This document shows positions 1 to 6,138 of a DNA stretch of 7,837 bases, piece after piece. Below the pieces are notes generated by a model that saw only the letters and a list, made by a program, of their open reading frames with translations, had not been told where the DNA came from and did no database searches. This stretch comes from Oscillospiraceae bacterium (GTDB lineage Bacteria > Bacillota > Clostridia > Oscillospirales > Acutalibacteraceae), in NCBI GenBank assembly GCA_009783605.1, contig WRDE01000084.1, positions 1 to 7,837 on the forward strand, given 5' to 3'. Within the stretch, counting starts at the first letter, position 1. The number at the start of each line of letters is the position of its first letter. The position numbers were made by a program, and so were the translations under genes.

Positions 1-2585
1 AGGATGAGTATAAGATCGAGAAGAAATTCCGGGATATCAAGCCCCCGGATCCCGATGATTTCCAATATCTGGCCGGCCAGTACCCGGCATGGGACAACGA
101 TTGCAAGATCAACATCAGTCTCCCCAACGGCCCGCGGAAGCAGAACAATACCAGGGCCATACACAATTTTGATACCGCTATCTTCACCAATGTGGACGGC
201 GGTCCGCTCGGCGGGACGGTCATGCTGGCGCTGAACTACAGCTCACCCAACAATAAGACGCTGCAGGTGACGGTCAACAGCCCCTTGGCTGTATCTAACG
301 TTACCGGTAAGACCGAGAACGATTACCATCCCACCAATAAGCCTGCGCCTACCGGCGGACCCGAAACCCTTCCCGCTGTTCCGTCGTATACGTCGCCCTA
401 TCCGATAGTCCTGGCGATGGATTGTCCGAGCAACGATCAATGGGAACAGTTCGACGCGTACGGGTACGTCATCGTCGATCTGCTGCCGGGACCGAACAAC
501 CGGATCATGTTCAAGGGCGACTCGATCAACGTCAAAGGCCTCGACGTCTATTTTGAAGGCAGATACGACGACTATACGGTATTGGTCAGCGAATCCCAGG
601 TCAAAGACGCGACCTGTATCCTCGGCGGCGACGAATATCCTGTCCATCCGTGTAAGGGCGGCGACGGCGGCGCGTATGCCGAATATACCAACTCCCCCAA
701 TGCGTTTGTCCGGTTTACGCAGGTGGACGGCGGCGCGGGCGGCCTGCATGTGATTGAAATCGAATATGCCACCGATACGAATAACGCGAACTTTACCGTC
801 AACGTCAACGGCGTGCCGACTAAGGTACACTTCGCCAATACAGGAGGATGGGGAGACAGCGCGCTGGGTTCATTCAAAATGTTCGTCTTCCTGAACCCGG
901 GCACCGATAACGTCATTGAAATCAACAACGGCACCCAGGACGGCGCCAACTTCAAGCAGCTCAATGTCTGGGCCAAACCGGACGACGAGGACGAGGACGA
1001 CGTCCCGATCTTATCGGCCGCCGTCACCGTGACCGCGCCGGTGCCGGGCAACGCGCCCAACGCCACGGCGGTTGACGCGGGCGCCACCGGCGACTTCACC
1101 CTCGGCGCGGTATCCTGGTCGCCGACTCACAATCCGTTCCAGTATGAGGTGGCCTACAAAGCTACCCTCACCCTCACGGCGGCTGAGGATATGACCTTTG
1201 AAGGGCTGACAAATAATGTTACCATCAACGGGTTCGCCGCGAACATCACAGCGAACGACGGCGACAGCCTGACCATCGAATACACCTTCCCGGCGACCCC
1301 GCTGACCCCGATTACGGCGGCCGCCATCACCGTGACGGCGCCCGAAATAGGCGAAACCCCCAGCGGCGCAGCCACCGATGCCGGCGCCACCGGCGACTTC
1401 ACCCTTGGCACGGTAGCATGGGCGCCGACGGCCGGCACATTCGCGGCCGGGCAGGCCTATACTGCCACCGTCACCCTCACCGCGGCCACCGGGAAAACCT
1501 TCGCGGGCTTCGCGGGAACGCCAAAAATCAACGGGTTCAACGCCACCGTCGCCGGCACCCCCGGCGCGACCATGACGATTACCTACACCTTCCCGGCAAT
1601 CATCCTGGCCCCCATCCCGATCAAAGTGACCGCCCCGGTCCCAGGCGCAACGCCCAGCAACACCGGCTCCGACGCCAGCGGCGAGGGCAGATTTACCGTC
1701 AATTCGGTATCCTGGGCACCGGTCAACAACCCGTTTGTTGCGGATGCGAAGTACACCGTCACCATCAAGATCACAGCGGGTACAGTGGGAACCTTTAACG
1801 GAATTGTGGCGGGCGACGTCACTGTCAACGGAGCGGTCGCGACCATCATATCCAACAAGGGCACTACCATGACGGTCACTTACACCTTTGCGGATCCGCC
1901 GCCGGAACCGCCGGCACCGCCGGAGCCGGTGCTGGAATTTAACGGCATCAATGTCCTTGTCACCGCGCCGGTGATAGACGCGGCGCCGGTCAATAGCGGT
2001 ACGCCCGATACAGGTAACGGCTATTTCAGCGGCTATACCGTAAACTCCGTGGCATGGGCGCCGGTCAACAATCCGTTCATGGCGGGAGCAGCATACACCG
2101 TTACGGTTAAAATCACCGCCGAAACAGGCAAAACCTTCGCGGATATTCCGCCGGCGGACGTCAAGATAAACGGCAATGCCGCGGTCATCATTTCCAACAA
2201 AGGCACCAGCATGACCCTCACCTATACCTTTGCCACGCTGCTGGCGCCTCCGCCGCAGGATCCGCCGCCCGTGGTAATTGGTCCGAATATCGCGAATGTG
2301 GGTATCCAGATCACGGCGCCGGAGACGGGTCAATTACCGAGCACGGCCGCGATTCCCGGATCGGCCGATTATATCATCACCTCAGTAGGTTGGGCGCCGG
2401 TACATAACCCCTTCAATGCCGGGGCGATGTATACCGTTACATTTAAGTTGATGGCCGTCGCAGGAAAAACATTTGAAGGTATCGTCCCCGCAAACATCTT
2501 GGTAAACGGTATGACCGGAGTCACTGTCATCAGCAATAAGGGTACGACAATGACTATCACGTATACCTTCCCCATAACGGCATAA
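1..2585 (+). CDS. Large secreted surface protein, tandem CBM-like domains plus five Ig-like repeats (5'-partial)
   Basis: The reading frame is open from position 3 (first full codon GAT) to the TAA at 2583-2585, so the gene starts outside the window; an internal GTG at 192 is not the true start. The visible 860 residues contain two CBM6/35-like beta-sandwich modules (about residues 1-188 and 189-328), an Asp/Glu linker (327-333), then five Ig-like repeats (340-860). Proline-rich linkers sit at residues 631-642 and 748-756. The protein is rich in Thr, Ala, Val and Asn and nearly free of Cys, typical of secreted Gram-positive adhesins or glycan-binding proteins. It ends on the last strand of repeat 5 (YTFPITA) with no LPXTG motif, membrane segment or SLH domain, so any anchor or catalytic domain must lie in the missing N-terminus. 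The likely role is extracellular glycan binding or adhesion; the exact function is unknown. Confidence 0.9.
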   Translation, partial: DEYKIEKKFRDIKPPDPDDFQYLAGQYPAWDNDCKINISLPNGPRKQNNTRAIHNFDTAIFTNVDGGPLGGTVMLALNYSSPNNKTLQVTVNSPLAVSNVTGKTENDYHPTNKPAPTGGPETLPAVPSYTSPYPIVLAMDCPSNDQWEQFDAYGYVIVDLLPGPNNRIMFKGDSINVKGLDVYFEGRYDDYTVLVSESQVKDATCILGGDEYPVHPCKGGDGGAYAEYTNSPNAFVRFTQVDGGAGGLHVIEIEYATDTNNANFTVNVNGVPTKVHFANTGGWGDSALGSFKMFVFLNPGTDNVIEINNGTQDGANFKQLNVWAKPDDEDEDDVPILSAAVTVTAPVPGNAPNATAVDAGATGDFTLGAVSWSPTHNPFQYEVAYKATLTLTAAEDMTFEGLTNNVTINGFAANITANDGDSLTIEYTFPATPLTPITAAAITVTAPEIGETPSGAATDAGATGDFTLGTVAWAPTAGTFAAGQAYTATVTLTAATGKTFAGFAGTPKINGFNATVAGTPGATMTITYTFPAIILAPIPIKVTAPVPGATPSNTGSDASGEGRFTVNSVSWAPVNNPFVADAKYTVTIKITAGTVGTFNGIVAGDVTVNGAVATIISNKGTTMTVTYTFADPPPEPPAPPEPVLEFNGINVLVTAPVIDAAPVNSGTPDTGNGYFSGYTVNSVAWAPVNNPFMAGAAYTVTVKITAETGKTFADIPPADVKINGNAAVIISNKGTSMTLTYTFATLLAPPPQDPPPVVIGPNIANVGIQITAPETGQLPSTAAIPGSADYIITSVGWAPVHNPFNAGAMYTVTFKLMAVAGKTFEGIVPANILVNGMTGVTVISNKGTTMTITYTFPITA
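3..986 (+). other. Two tandem CBM6/35-like carbohydrate-binding modules
   Basis: Module 2 (about 567-986) has the layout of CBM6/35: an opening strand (TVLVSESQVKDA), a GAYAEYTNS strand, VRFTQVDGGAGG, then HVIEIEYATDT, a VNVNG hairpin, a GGWGD turn, FVFLNPGTDNVIEI and a closing LNVWAKP. Module 1 (from the left edge to about 566) shares the same landmarks: IFTNVDGGPLGG, VMLALNYSS, VTVNS, DLLPGPNNRIMFKGDS and LDVYFEG. It carries a longer insert between the mid strands. The pairing of 'F-T-x-V-D-G-G' and 'L-x-P-G-x-(D/N)-N-x-I' in both halves shows they are paralogous. Family assignment is from recall of the CBM6/35 pattern and has not been tested by a profile search; ligand residues cannot be assigned. 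Confidence 0.6.
1017..2582 (+). repeat. Array of five Ig-like repeats
   Basis: Repeats begin at about 1020, 1323, 1617, 1941 and 2289. Each follows the pattern VTAPxxGxxP, then G-(D/Y/R)-F-T, V-x-W-x-P-x-x-N-P-F, a YTxTxxLTA strand, (K)TFxG, VxINGxxA, and ends in TMTxTYTFP. Start-to-start spacing is 101, 98, 111 and 117 codons; the larger values come from proline-rich linkers before repeats 4 and 5. Repeats 1 and 2 share almost the same DNA around the ATGDFTLG motif (1081-1106 against 1384-1409, 25 of 26 bases), while repeats 3-5 share ISNKGT-(T/S)-MT. Such repeats are common stalk modules in secreted Bacillota proteins and probably extend the binding domains away from the cell. Confidence 0.85.
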
Positions 2586-2643
2586 AACCGCAATGCCGTA
2601 CCGCACCTGCAAGTTTAGCACGGAAAGATCACAAAATTTCGAT

Positions 2644-2676
2644 GTTTCCTTCCGCCCGCAAAGGGCAGAAGGAAAC
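2644..2676 (+). terminator. Hairpin without clear T-tract after the surface-protein gene
   Basis: A 9-bp perfect outer stem (GTTTCCTTC with GAAGGAAAC), one C/A mismatch, a 4-bp GCCC/GGGC inner stem and a GCAAA loop lie 59 nt after the stop codon at 2585. The bases after it (CGGAAAACAATC) carry no T run, so intrinsic termination is uncertain. It may instead be a partial terminator, an RNA stabiliser or a processing site that separates expression of the two surface-protein genes. Confidence 0.4.
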
Positions 2677-2836
2677 CGGAAAACAATCAGATTTACCGCG
2701 AAAGAGAAAGCTCTGTTTTTGCGGAAAACCTGTGATTATATAAGCGATATACTTTGAGGGGAAATTTTTCGATAGACCCAAACCAAAAAGCACGGCAAAA
2801 TCTCAAAAACCCCAAAAAAATTAAAAAACAAATTAA

Positions 2837-2842
2837 AAGGAG
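2837..2842 (+). promoter_or_regulatory. Ribosome binding site AAGGAG
   Basis: AAGGAG lies 9 nt before the ATG at 2852. It also sits only 2 nt before an out-of-frame ATG at 2845, which is too close to be used. The site therefore fixes 2852 as the start of the TasA-like gene and suggests strong translation. Confidence 0.8.
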
Positions 2843-2851
2843 AAATGAGAC

Positions 2852-3478
2852 ATGTCCAGAACAAGAGGCAGAAAGAGATTATCCACATTATTACTCGTAT
2901 TCGCGTTGGTTTTCGTAACCGCTTTCGCGTATGCCGCCGCGGGTACCCTTACCTTTAACGGCACTGTAAAACTGGAGGCCTTCCTGAAGGTCGACATCAT
3001 TAATCCGTTAGTTCAAAATGCCGCCGGCACTGTTTTACCCAACGACGGCACTCCGCGTCCCGGAACCAATCCTTCTTGGGGAACCATGACCATATCCCCT
3101 GACGGACAAACGGCGACAATATCGGCAACATTGACGTCGCCGAATGATCAAATGACATTCTTCTTTGACTTGAAGAATAATGGTCAGTTGGACGCGGAAC
3201 TTCTCGATAATGCTTCGAATACAGGGTTAACTTTCGTCCCTACAGGCGCTAACGCGGCTACTTTCGCCACGGCTGTTAATGTTTCCACTGATTGGAAGGA
3301 TGCGTTGACTGAGGATCATTCCAGTTTGGGAGCCGGTATTCTTGGTATAGGTGATGAATCTTTGTCTACCTATCAAATCGTGGTGCAATGGAAACTTGGT
3401 TATACTACCCTCGCAGATCCGGTGAACGGCGATACCTTTACCTTCACCTTCAAAATTGACTACGATCCCGCACCTTAA
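2852..3478 (+). CDS. SipW-dependent secreted protein, TasA/camelysin-like matrix subunit
   Basis: This 208-residue protein has a clear signal peptide: a basic start (RTRGRKR, residues 3-9), a hydrophobic core (10-26), and candidate cleavage points after AFA (26) or AYA (28). The following 'AAGTLTFNGTVKLEAF' stretch is the kind of beta-strand found right after the cleavage site in SipW substrates. The mature part (about 180 residues) is predicted all-beta, with a PND-QMTFFFDLKNNGQLDAEL segment (97-117) resembling the 'P-G-D-x-v-x-F-x-v-x-N-x-G' strand pair of TasA and camelysin. It has no Cys, no membrane anchor and no LPXTG motif. Known TasA subunits polymerise into biofilm fibres by donor-strand exchange; a similar role here is inferred. 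A SipW-type peptidase gene lies 192 nt downstream. Fold assignment is moderate; a secreted protein of another kind is possible. Confidence 0.85.
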   Translation: MSRTRGRKRLSTLLLVFALVFVTAFAYAAAGTLTFNGTVKLEAFLKVDIINPLVQNAAGTVLPNDGTPRPGTNPSWGTMTISPDGQTATISATLTSPNDQMTFFFDLKNNGQLDAELLDNASNTGLTFVPTGANAATFATAVNVSTDWKDALTEDHSSLGAGILGIGDESLSTYQIVVQWKLGYTTLADPVNGDTFTFTFKIDYDPAP

Positions 3479-3503
3479 TTAAAATACTGTATTATCCATA
3501 ACA

Positions 3504-3528
3504 ATAGCGGGCCTCCCCTCTCCGCTAT
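3504..3528 (+). terminator. Possible weak terminator hairpin after the TasA-like gene
   Basis: ATAGCGG (3504-3510) pairs perfectly with CCGCTAT (3522-3528) around an 11-nt C/T-rich loop, 25 nt after the stop codon. The tail GATCCCTTCTTA is only partly T-rich. It could stabilise the mRNA 3' end or give partial termination ahead of the much stronger hairpin at 3566-3615. Confidence 0.35.
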
Positions 3529-3565
3529 GATCCCTTCTTAGTAAATTTCGCGTTTTAACATTACG

Positions 3566-3615
3566 CGTATGAAAGCGCCGGCACGCCGGTGTGGCGTGCC
3601 GGCGCTTTTTATACG
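3566..3615 (+). terminator. Strong rho-independent terminator
   Basis: A perfect 16-bp stem (3572-3587 with 3593-3608; core GCGCCGGCACGCC) closes on a GGTGT loop and runs into TTTTT (3606-3610). An outer CGTAT/ATACG pair (3566-3570 with 3611-3615) extends it past a small bulge. It ends the TasA-like transcript and separates it from the signal peptidase gene. It also covers the ATG at 3569, which is therefore not a start codon. Confidence 0.92.
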
Positions 3616-3656
3616 TTATGCGCATCTCTGTACTTCTTGCAAAAATTCCCGGAACC

Positions 3657-3662
3657 GAAAGG
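3657..3662 (+). promoter_or_regulatory. Ribosome binding site GAAAGG of the signal peptidase gene
   Basis: GAAAGG lies 8 nt before the ATG at 3671. Together with the terminator over the earlier in-frame ATG at 3569, this selects 3671 as the start. I saw no convincing promoter in 3616-3670. Confidence 0.6.
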
Positions 3663-3670
3663 TTTTACTG

Positions 3671-4852
3671 ATGAAAAAAAATAAAAACGACATGTTCCAC
3701 TTGGCCGCGCTGCTGATCTTAGTCGCGGCGCAGGTTATCTATCTGCTGATCCCGTCCCATATGGTCGTCCTGTTCAACCGCCTGTGGCGGCCATTGATCT
3801 ACCTCGCCATCATCGCGGCCCTTTACGGGCTCACCGGATGGGACCGGCGGTATGTGAAAAACCGCAAAATATCGCTCACACTGGCCGGTTTCGGCGTGCT
3901 GCTGTTTGGCAGCGCCATATTGGCTGCCGGCGTTTTGTTCGGTTTCGGAGAAAATTCGATGGCTGCCGGCAGTTTCGGATTGGCTGTCGAACATATCTGG
4001 GTCTTCGCCGCCGTCGCCTGTATGTCCGAGGTGCTGCGGGTCAAGATCATCAAAGACGCGCCGAAGGAATACCGGGAGATAACCGCCATCGTGCTGACAT
4101 TGGTGTACATGTTCCTGCAGTTGGACACGCTGCGGAGCGTGGATCTGAGTTACGCGAAAGTGCTGGATTTTCTGATCGTGACCATCCTGCCGGTGCTGAC
4201 GATGAACGCCGTGCTGTCGTATATCGCGGTTGACGGTTCACTTTTGGCGGTGCTGATCATCCGCGCCGTCTATTCCCTGAGCACCTTCTTCCTGCCGGTT
4301 TTGCCGGCGGTCAGCGAAGCCGTCTGGGCCGTCATGCGGACCGCCCTCTTAGTCGGCACCTTCGCAATCTATTTTTTCAATATGGACGAGGACAAAAAGA
4401 TCCGCCGGCGGCAGGCGAAACGGCATCTGAAATATCAAAAAAAGCCGTTAGACGTCTATATCATCACCGCCGCGCTGGTCATAATCGTCGTCTCTTTTGT
4501 CGCGGGCGCGTTTTCCTATTATCCGGTGGTGGTGCTGACCGACAGCATGGAGGACACCTTCGGCCCCGGTTCGGTCGTCGTGTCGGAAAAGATAAGCCGG
4601 GAGGAGGCGTTCGGCGCGGTAAAAGAAGGGGACATTCTTCATTTTAAGCGCGGAAACGTCGAATATACCCACCGGGTCATCGAATTCCGCTATAACGCCG
4701 ACGGCGAGCGGACCTATATCACCCAAGGCGACAACAGCCCCAATCCGGACTCCCAGCCGGTGGAACCGGATCAAATTATCGGCATCACCCGGGCATTTGT
4801 TCCGTATATCGGCTATCCTTTCGTATGGATACGAACATTATTTAACGGTTAA
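3671..4852 (+). CDS. Polytopic membrane protein with C-terminal SipW-type signal peptidase I (S26B)
   Basis: The 393-residue protein should cleave signal peptides at the outer membrane face. Residues 1-240 form about eight hydrophobic segments (starting near 8, 38, 65, 100, 132, 158, 186 and 215). A basic cytoplasmic loop follows (KKIRRRQAKR, about 240-260), then a ninth membrane segment (262-285). The catalytic domain (286-393) shows TDSMEDT with nucleophile Ser292, then GDILHFKRG, YTHRVIE with His334, and QGDNSPNPD with Asp354 and Asp360. A His in place of the bacterial Lys general base defines the ER/archaeal-like SipW group; in that group an Asp in the third box is also needed. The start is chosen at 3671 from the ribosome binding site; the 34 extra codons upstream overlap a terminator. 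SipW of Bacillus is about half this size, so the N-terminal membrane block is an addition. The neighbouring TasA-like protein is the obvious substrate, and the next gene follows after 23 nt. Confidence 0.92.
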   Translation: MKKNKNDMFHLAALLILVAAQVIYLLIPSHMVVLFNRLWRPLIYLAIIAALYGLTGWDRRYVKNRKISLTLAGFGVLLFGSAILAAGVLFGFGENSMAAGSFGLAVEHIWVFAAVACMSEVLRVKIIKDAPKEYREITAIVLTLVYMFLQLDTLRSVDLSYAKVLDFLIVTILPVLTMNAVLSYIAVDGSLLAVLIIRAVYSLSTFFLPVLPAVSEAVWAVMRTALLVGTFAIYFFNMDEDKKIRRRQAKRHLKYQKKPLDVYIITAALVIIVVSFVAGAFSYYPVVVLTDSMEDTFGPGSVVVSEKISREEAFGAVKEGDILHFKRGNVEYTHRVIEFRYNADGERTYITQGDNSPNPDSQPVEPDQIIGITRAFVPYIGYPFVWIRTLFNG

Positions 4853-4863
4853 ACCGCAAAATT

Positions 4864-4869
4864 GGGAGG
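4864..4869 (+). promoter_or_regulatory. Ribosome binding site GGGAGG
   Basis: GGGAGG lies 6 nt before the ATG at 4876, inside the 23-nt gap after the signal peptidase stop. It supports both the start and translation from a shared mRNA. Confidence 0.85.
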
Positions 4870-4875
4870 AAAATC

Positions 4876-6021
4876 ATGAGAATTCTTCAGAATATTAAAA
4901 CCTATACATCCGCCATACTCATTTTTTGCACGGTATGTCTTGCCATCACAATGGTATTCATTGCGGTGTTTGCGTTCAAGCAGGCGGCGGATACGGCGGT
5001 CAACGCATCCGCAAAAAACGACGTGCGGTTTACTGTTCATTATCAGGACAACAAAATTTTCGGCGCCGGCCCCCGGCCGCCCGAACTGCATTATCTGATG
5101 TCCTACACCGATTTTATTGCAATCGAAAACTCATTTTCGGCCGATTTCGACCAAAAATTTGACGTGGCATATCAATACACCGCCAAAGAGACGCTACTTA
5201 TCAAGTACTTAAAAACCTCGGACACCTATACCAACCCGGCCGTTTTTGAAGAAAAGGTAATCCTTTCGGAGGTAAGCGGTACTGTCTCGGGCAAGAATAT
5301 CCTGTTTACCGGCAAGGAAGCCGGAGACAAGCCCGGCGGAGAGTATATAACCTATCCGAAAAAGTATATTGATACATACCGGAAGTTCGTTTTGGATCAG
5401 AAGGCGCAGATGGAAAAAGAAGACGTCACCACCGACCGCGCGCTGTCTTTTTCCGCCGAACTGTTGGTGGAGTTTATCTATAAGGTGAATATCAAGGACA
5501 ACGGGATCAACGAGACAATCAACCGGGCGCTGACCATTCCGCTCTCGAATGAGGTGTACATGATATCCGATGACGGCAAACCGATATACGATTTGTCGGT
5601 TGCGGGGAGTGAGAAAGACAGTGTCGGCGTATTGACAGTGATTCTGATCGCGCTCTGGATTTCGGTGAATGTTTACGGGATTATCTACGGACTGAGACAA
5701 AAAGAAGCGAAAAAAGACGAGTATAAATTTAAGGTGGATGAGATCCTGCGGAAATACGCCGATGAAATCACCATCTCCCTTGAGCCAACCGACCTGACCG
5801 GACAGCAATTCATCTATGTTCCGGAATTCAAGGAATTGCTGAAGCTCGCGATAAATCTGAACAAACACATTCTCTGCTATGCAACCCAGGATCTGGCCGA
5901 GTTCTATGTGTTTGCCGAAGGATATGTGTACTGCTATAAATTGGCCCGCGACGCGGATGATGTGGTAGTCATATCCGAAAAGAGCGGCAAAGCAAAATCT
6001 ATGAGTGAATGGGATAGATAA
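4876..6021 (+). CDS. DUF5305-like bitopic membrane protein, probable export partner
   Basis: This 381-residue protein has an N-terminal membrane segment (about 12-36), a mostly beta extracytoplasmic domain (37-248), a second membrane segment (250-272) and a cytoplasmic tail (273-381). The outer domain contains the VAYQYTAKETLLIKYL strand pair, a FEEKVILSEVSG strand and the 'IDTYRKFVLDQKAQMEKE' helix. The tail has an FIYVPEFKELLKLAINLNK segment followed by FYVFAEGYVYCYKL. This order matches my memory of DUF5305 proteins, which in archaea and some clostridia sit next to S26B signal peptidases. Their function is not established. Co-transcription with the peptidase is supported by the 23-nt gap and strong ribosome binding site. 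I infer a role in processing, exporting or anchoring the SipW substrate; it could instead be a dedicated assembly scaffold. No catalytic motif was seen. Confidence 0.8.
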   Translation: MRILQNIKTYTSAILIFCTVCLAITMVFIAVFAFKQAADTAVNASAKNDVRFTVHYQDNKIFGAGPRPPELHYLMSYTDFIAIENSFSADFDQKFDVAYQYTAKETLLIKYLKTSDTYTNPAVFEEKVILSEVSGTVSGKNILFTGKEAGDKPGGEYITYPKKYIDTYRKFVLDQKAQMEKEDVTTDRALSFSAELLVEFIYKVNIKDNGINETINRALTIPLSNEVYMISDDGKPIYDLSVAGSEKDSVGVLTVILIALWISVNVYGIIYGLRQKEAKKDEYKFKVDEILRKYADEITISLEPTDLTGQQFIYVPEFKELLKLAINLNKHILCYATQDLAEFYVFAEGYVYCYKLARDADDVVVISEKSGKAKSMSEWDR

Positions 6022-6049
6022 ACATAACACCTATCCATAAGCCATACAC

Positions 6050-6096
6050 AAAAATTATTCCCGTGCCGTGGTATGCATGGTACGGGAATAATTTTT
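6050..6096 (+). terminator. Long-stem rho-independent terminator, possibly bidirectional
   Basis: Two 21-nt arms (6050-6070 and 6076-6096) pair along their whole length, with a few G-T wobbles, around a GTATG loop. The outer part is A5 on the left and T5 on the right, with TTCCCG/CGGGAA inside. It lies 28 nt after the stop of the DUF5305-like gene and ends that operon. The A/T symmetry would let it work on either strand. An ATG at 6073 lies in its loop and is not a gene start. Confidence 0.9.
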
Positions 6097-6138
6097 CTCT
6101 GCGTCTTGATACTATTTAAGAAAGGTTATTATTTTATC

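Larger units (their letters stand above)
2586..2851 (+). promoter_or_regulatory. Intergenic leader of the TasA-like gene
   Basis: This 266-bp gap holds one long hairpin (2644-2676) and a purine-rich, A-tract leader just before the start codon. The promoter is not clear. TATACT at 2748-2753 and TATATA at 2737-2742 are -10-like, but neither has a convincing -35 box at 16-18 bp. From about 2755 the sequence is A-rich and unstructured, as expected of a well translated leader. I saw no recognisable cyclic-di-GMP or other riboswitch core. Whether this gene has its own promoter or is read from the upstream surface-protein gene is open. Confidence 0.35.

Noticed and set aside
243..830. Minus-strand open frame opposite the CBM-like modules
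   Set aside because: No ribosome binding site or family resemblance; the sense frame is continuous and shows clear domain motifs.
1011..2333. Long minus-strand open frame opposite the Ig repeats
   Set aside because: Its Arg/Gly/Asp-rich product is a by-product of the GC-rich repetitive sense gene; no start signal and no recognisable domain.
1020..2582. Repeats considered as a CRISPR array or non-coding tandem repeat
   Set aside because: The period is about 300 bp, the repeats are diverged, and they stay in one reading frame as protein domains.
2448..2585. Sortase (LPXTG) or SLH anchor at the end of the large surface protein
   Set aside because: The sequence ends on the last beta strand of repeat 5 with no LPXTG, hydrophobic tail, basic tail or SLH motif.
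2700..2851. Possible cyclic-di-GMP or other riboswitch before the TasA-like gene
   Set aside because: No conserved riboswitch core or paired helices could be found; the region is mostly A-rich and unstructured.
3569..3670. Upstream in-frame ATG adding 34 residues to the signal peptidase
   Set aside because: It lies in the stem of a strong terminator, has no ribosome binding site, and adds a Cys/Arg-rich stretch before a normal membrane-protein start at 3671.
6073..6138. Upstream in-frame ATG adding 22 residues to butyrate kinase
   Set aside because: It lies in the loop of the 6050-6096 terminator, and the family places the NPGSSS strand within the first ten or so residues, as the start at 6139 does.
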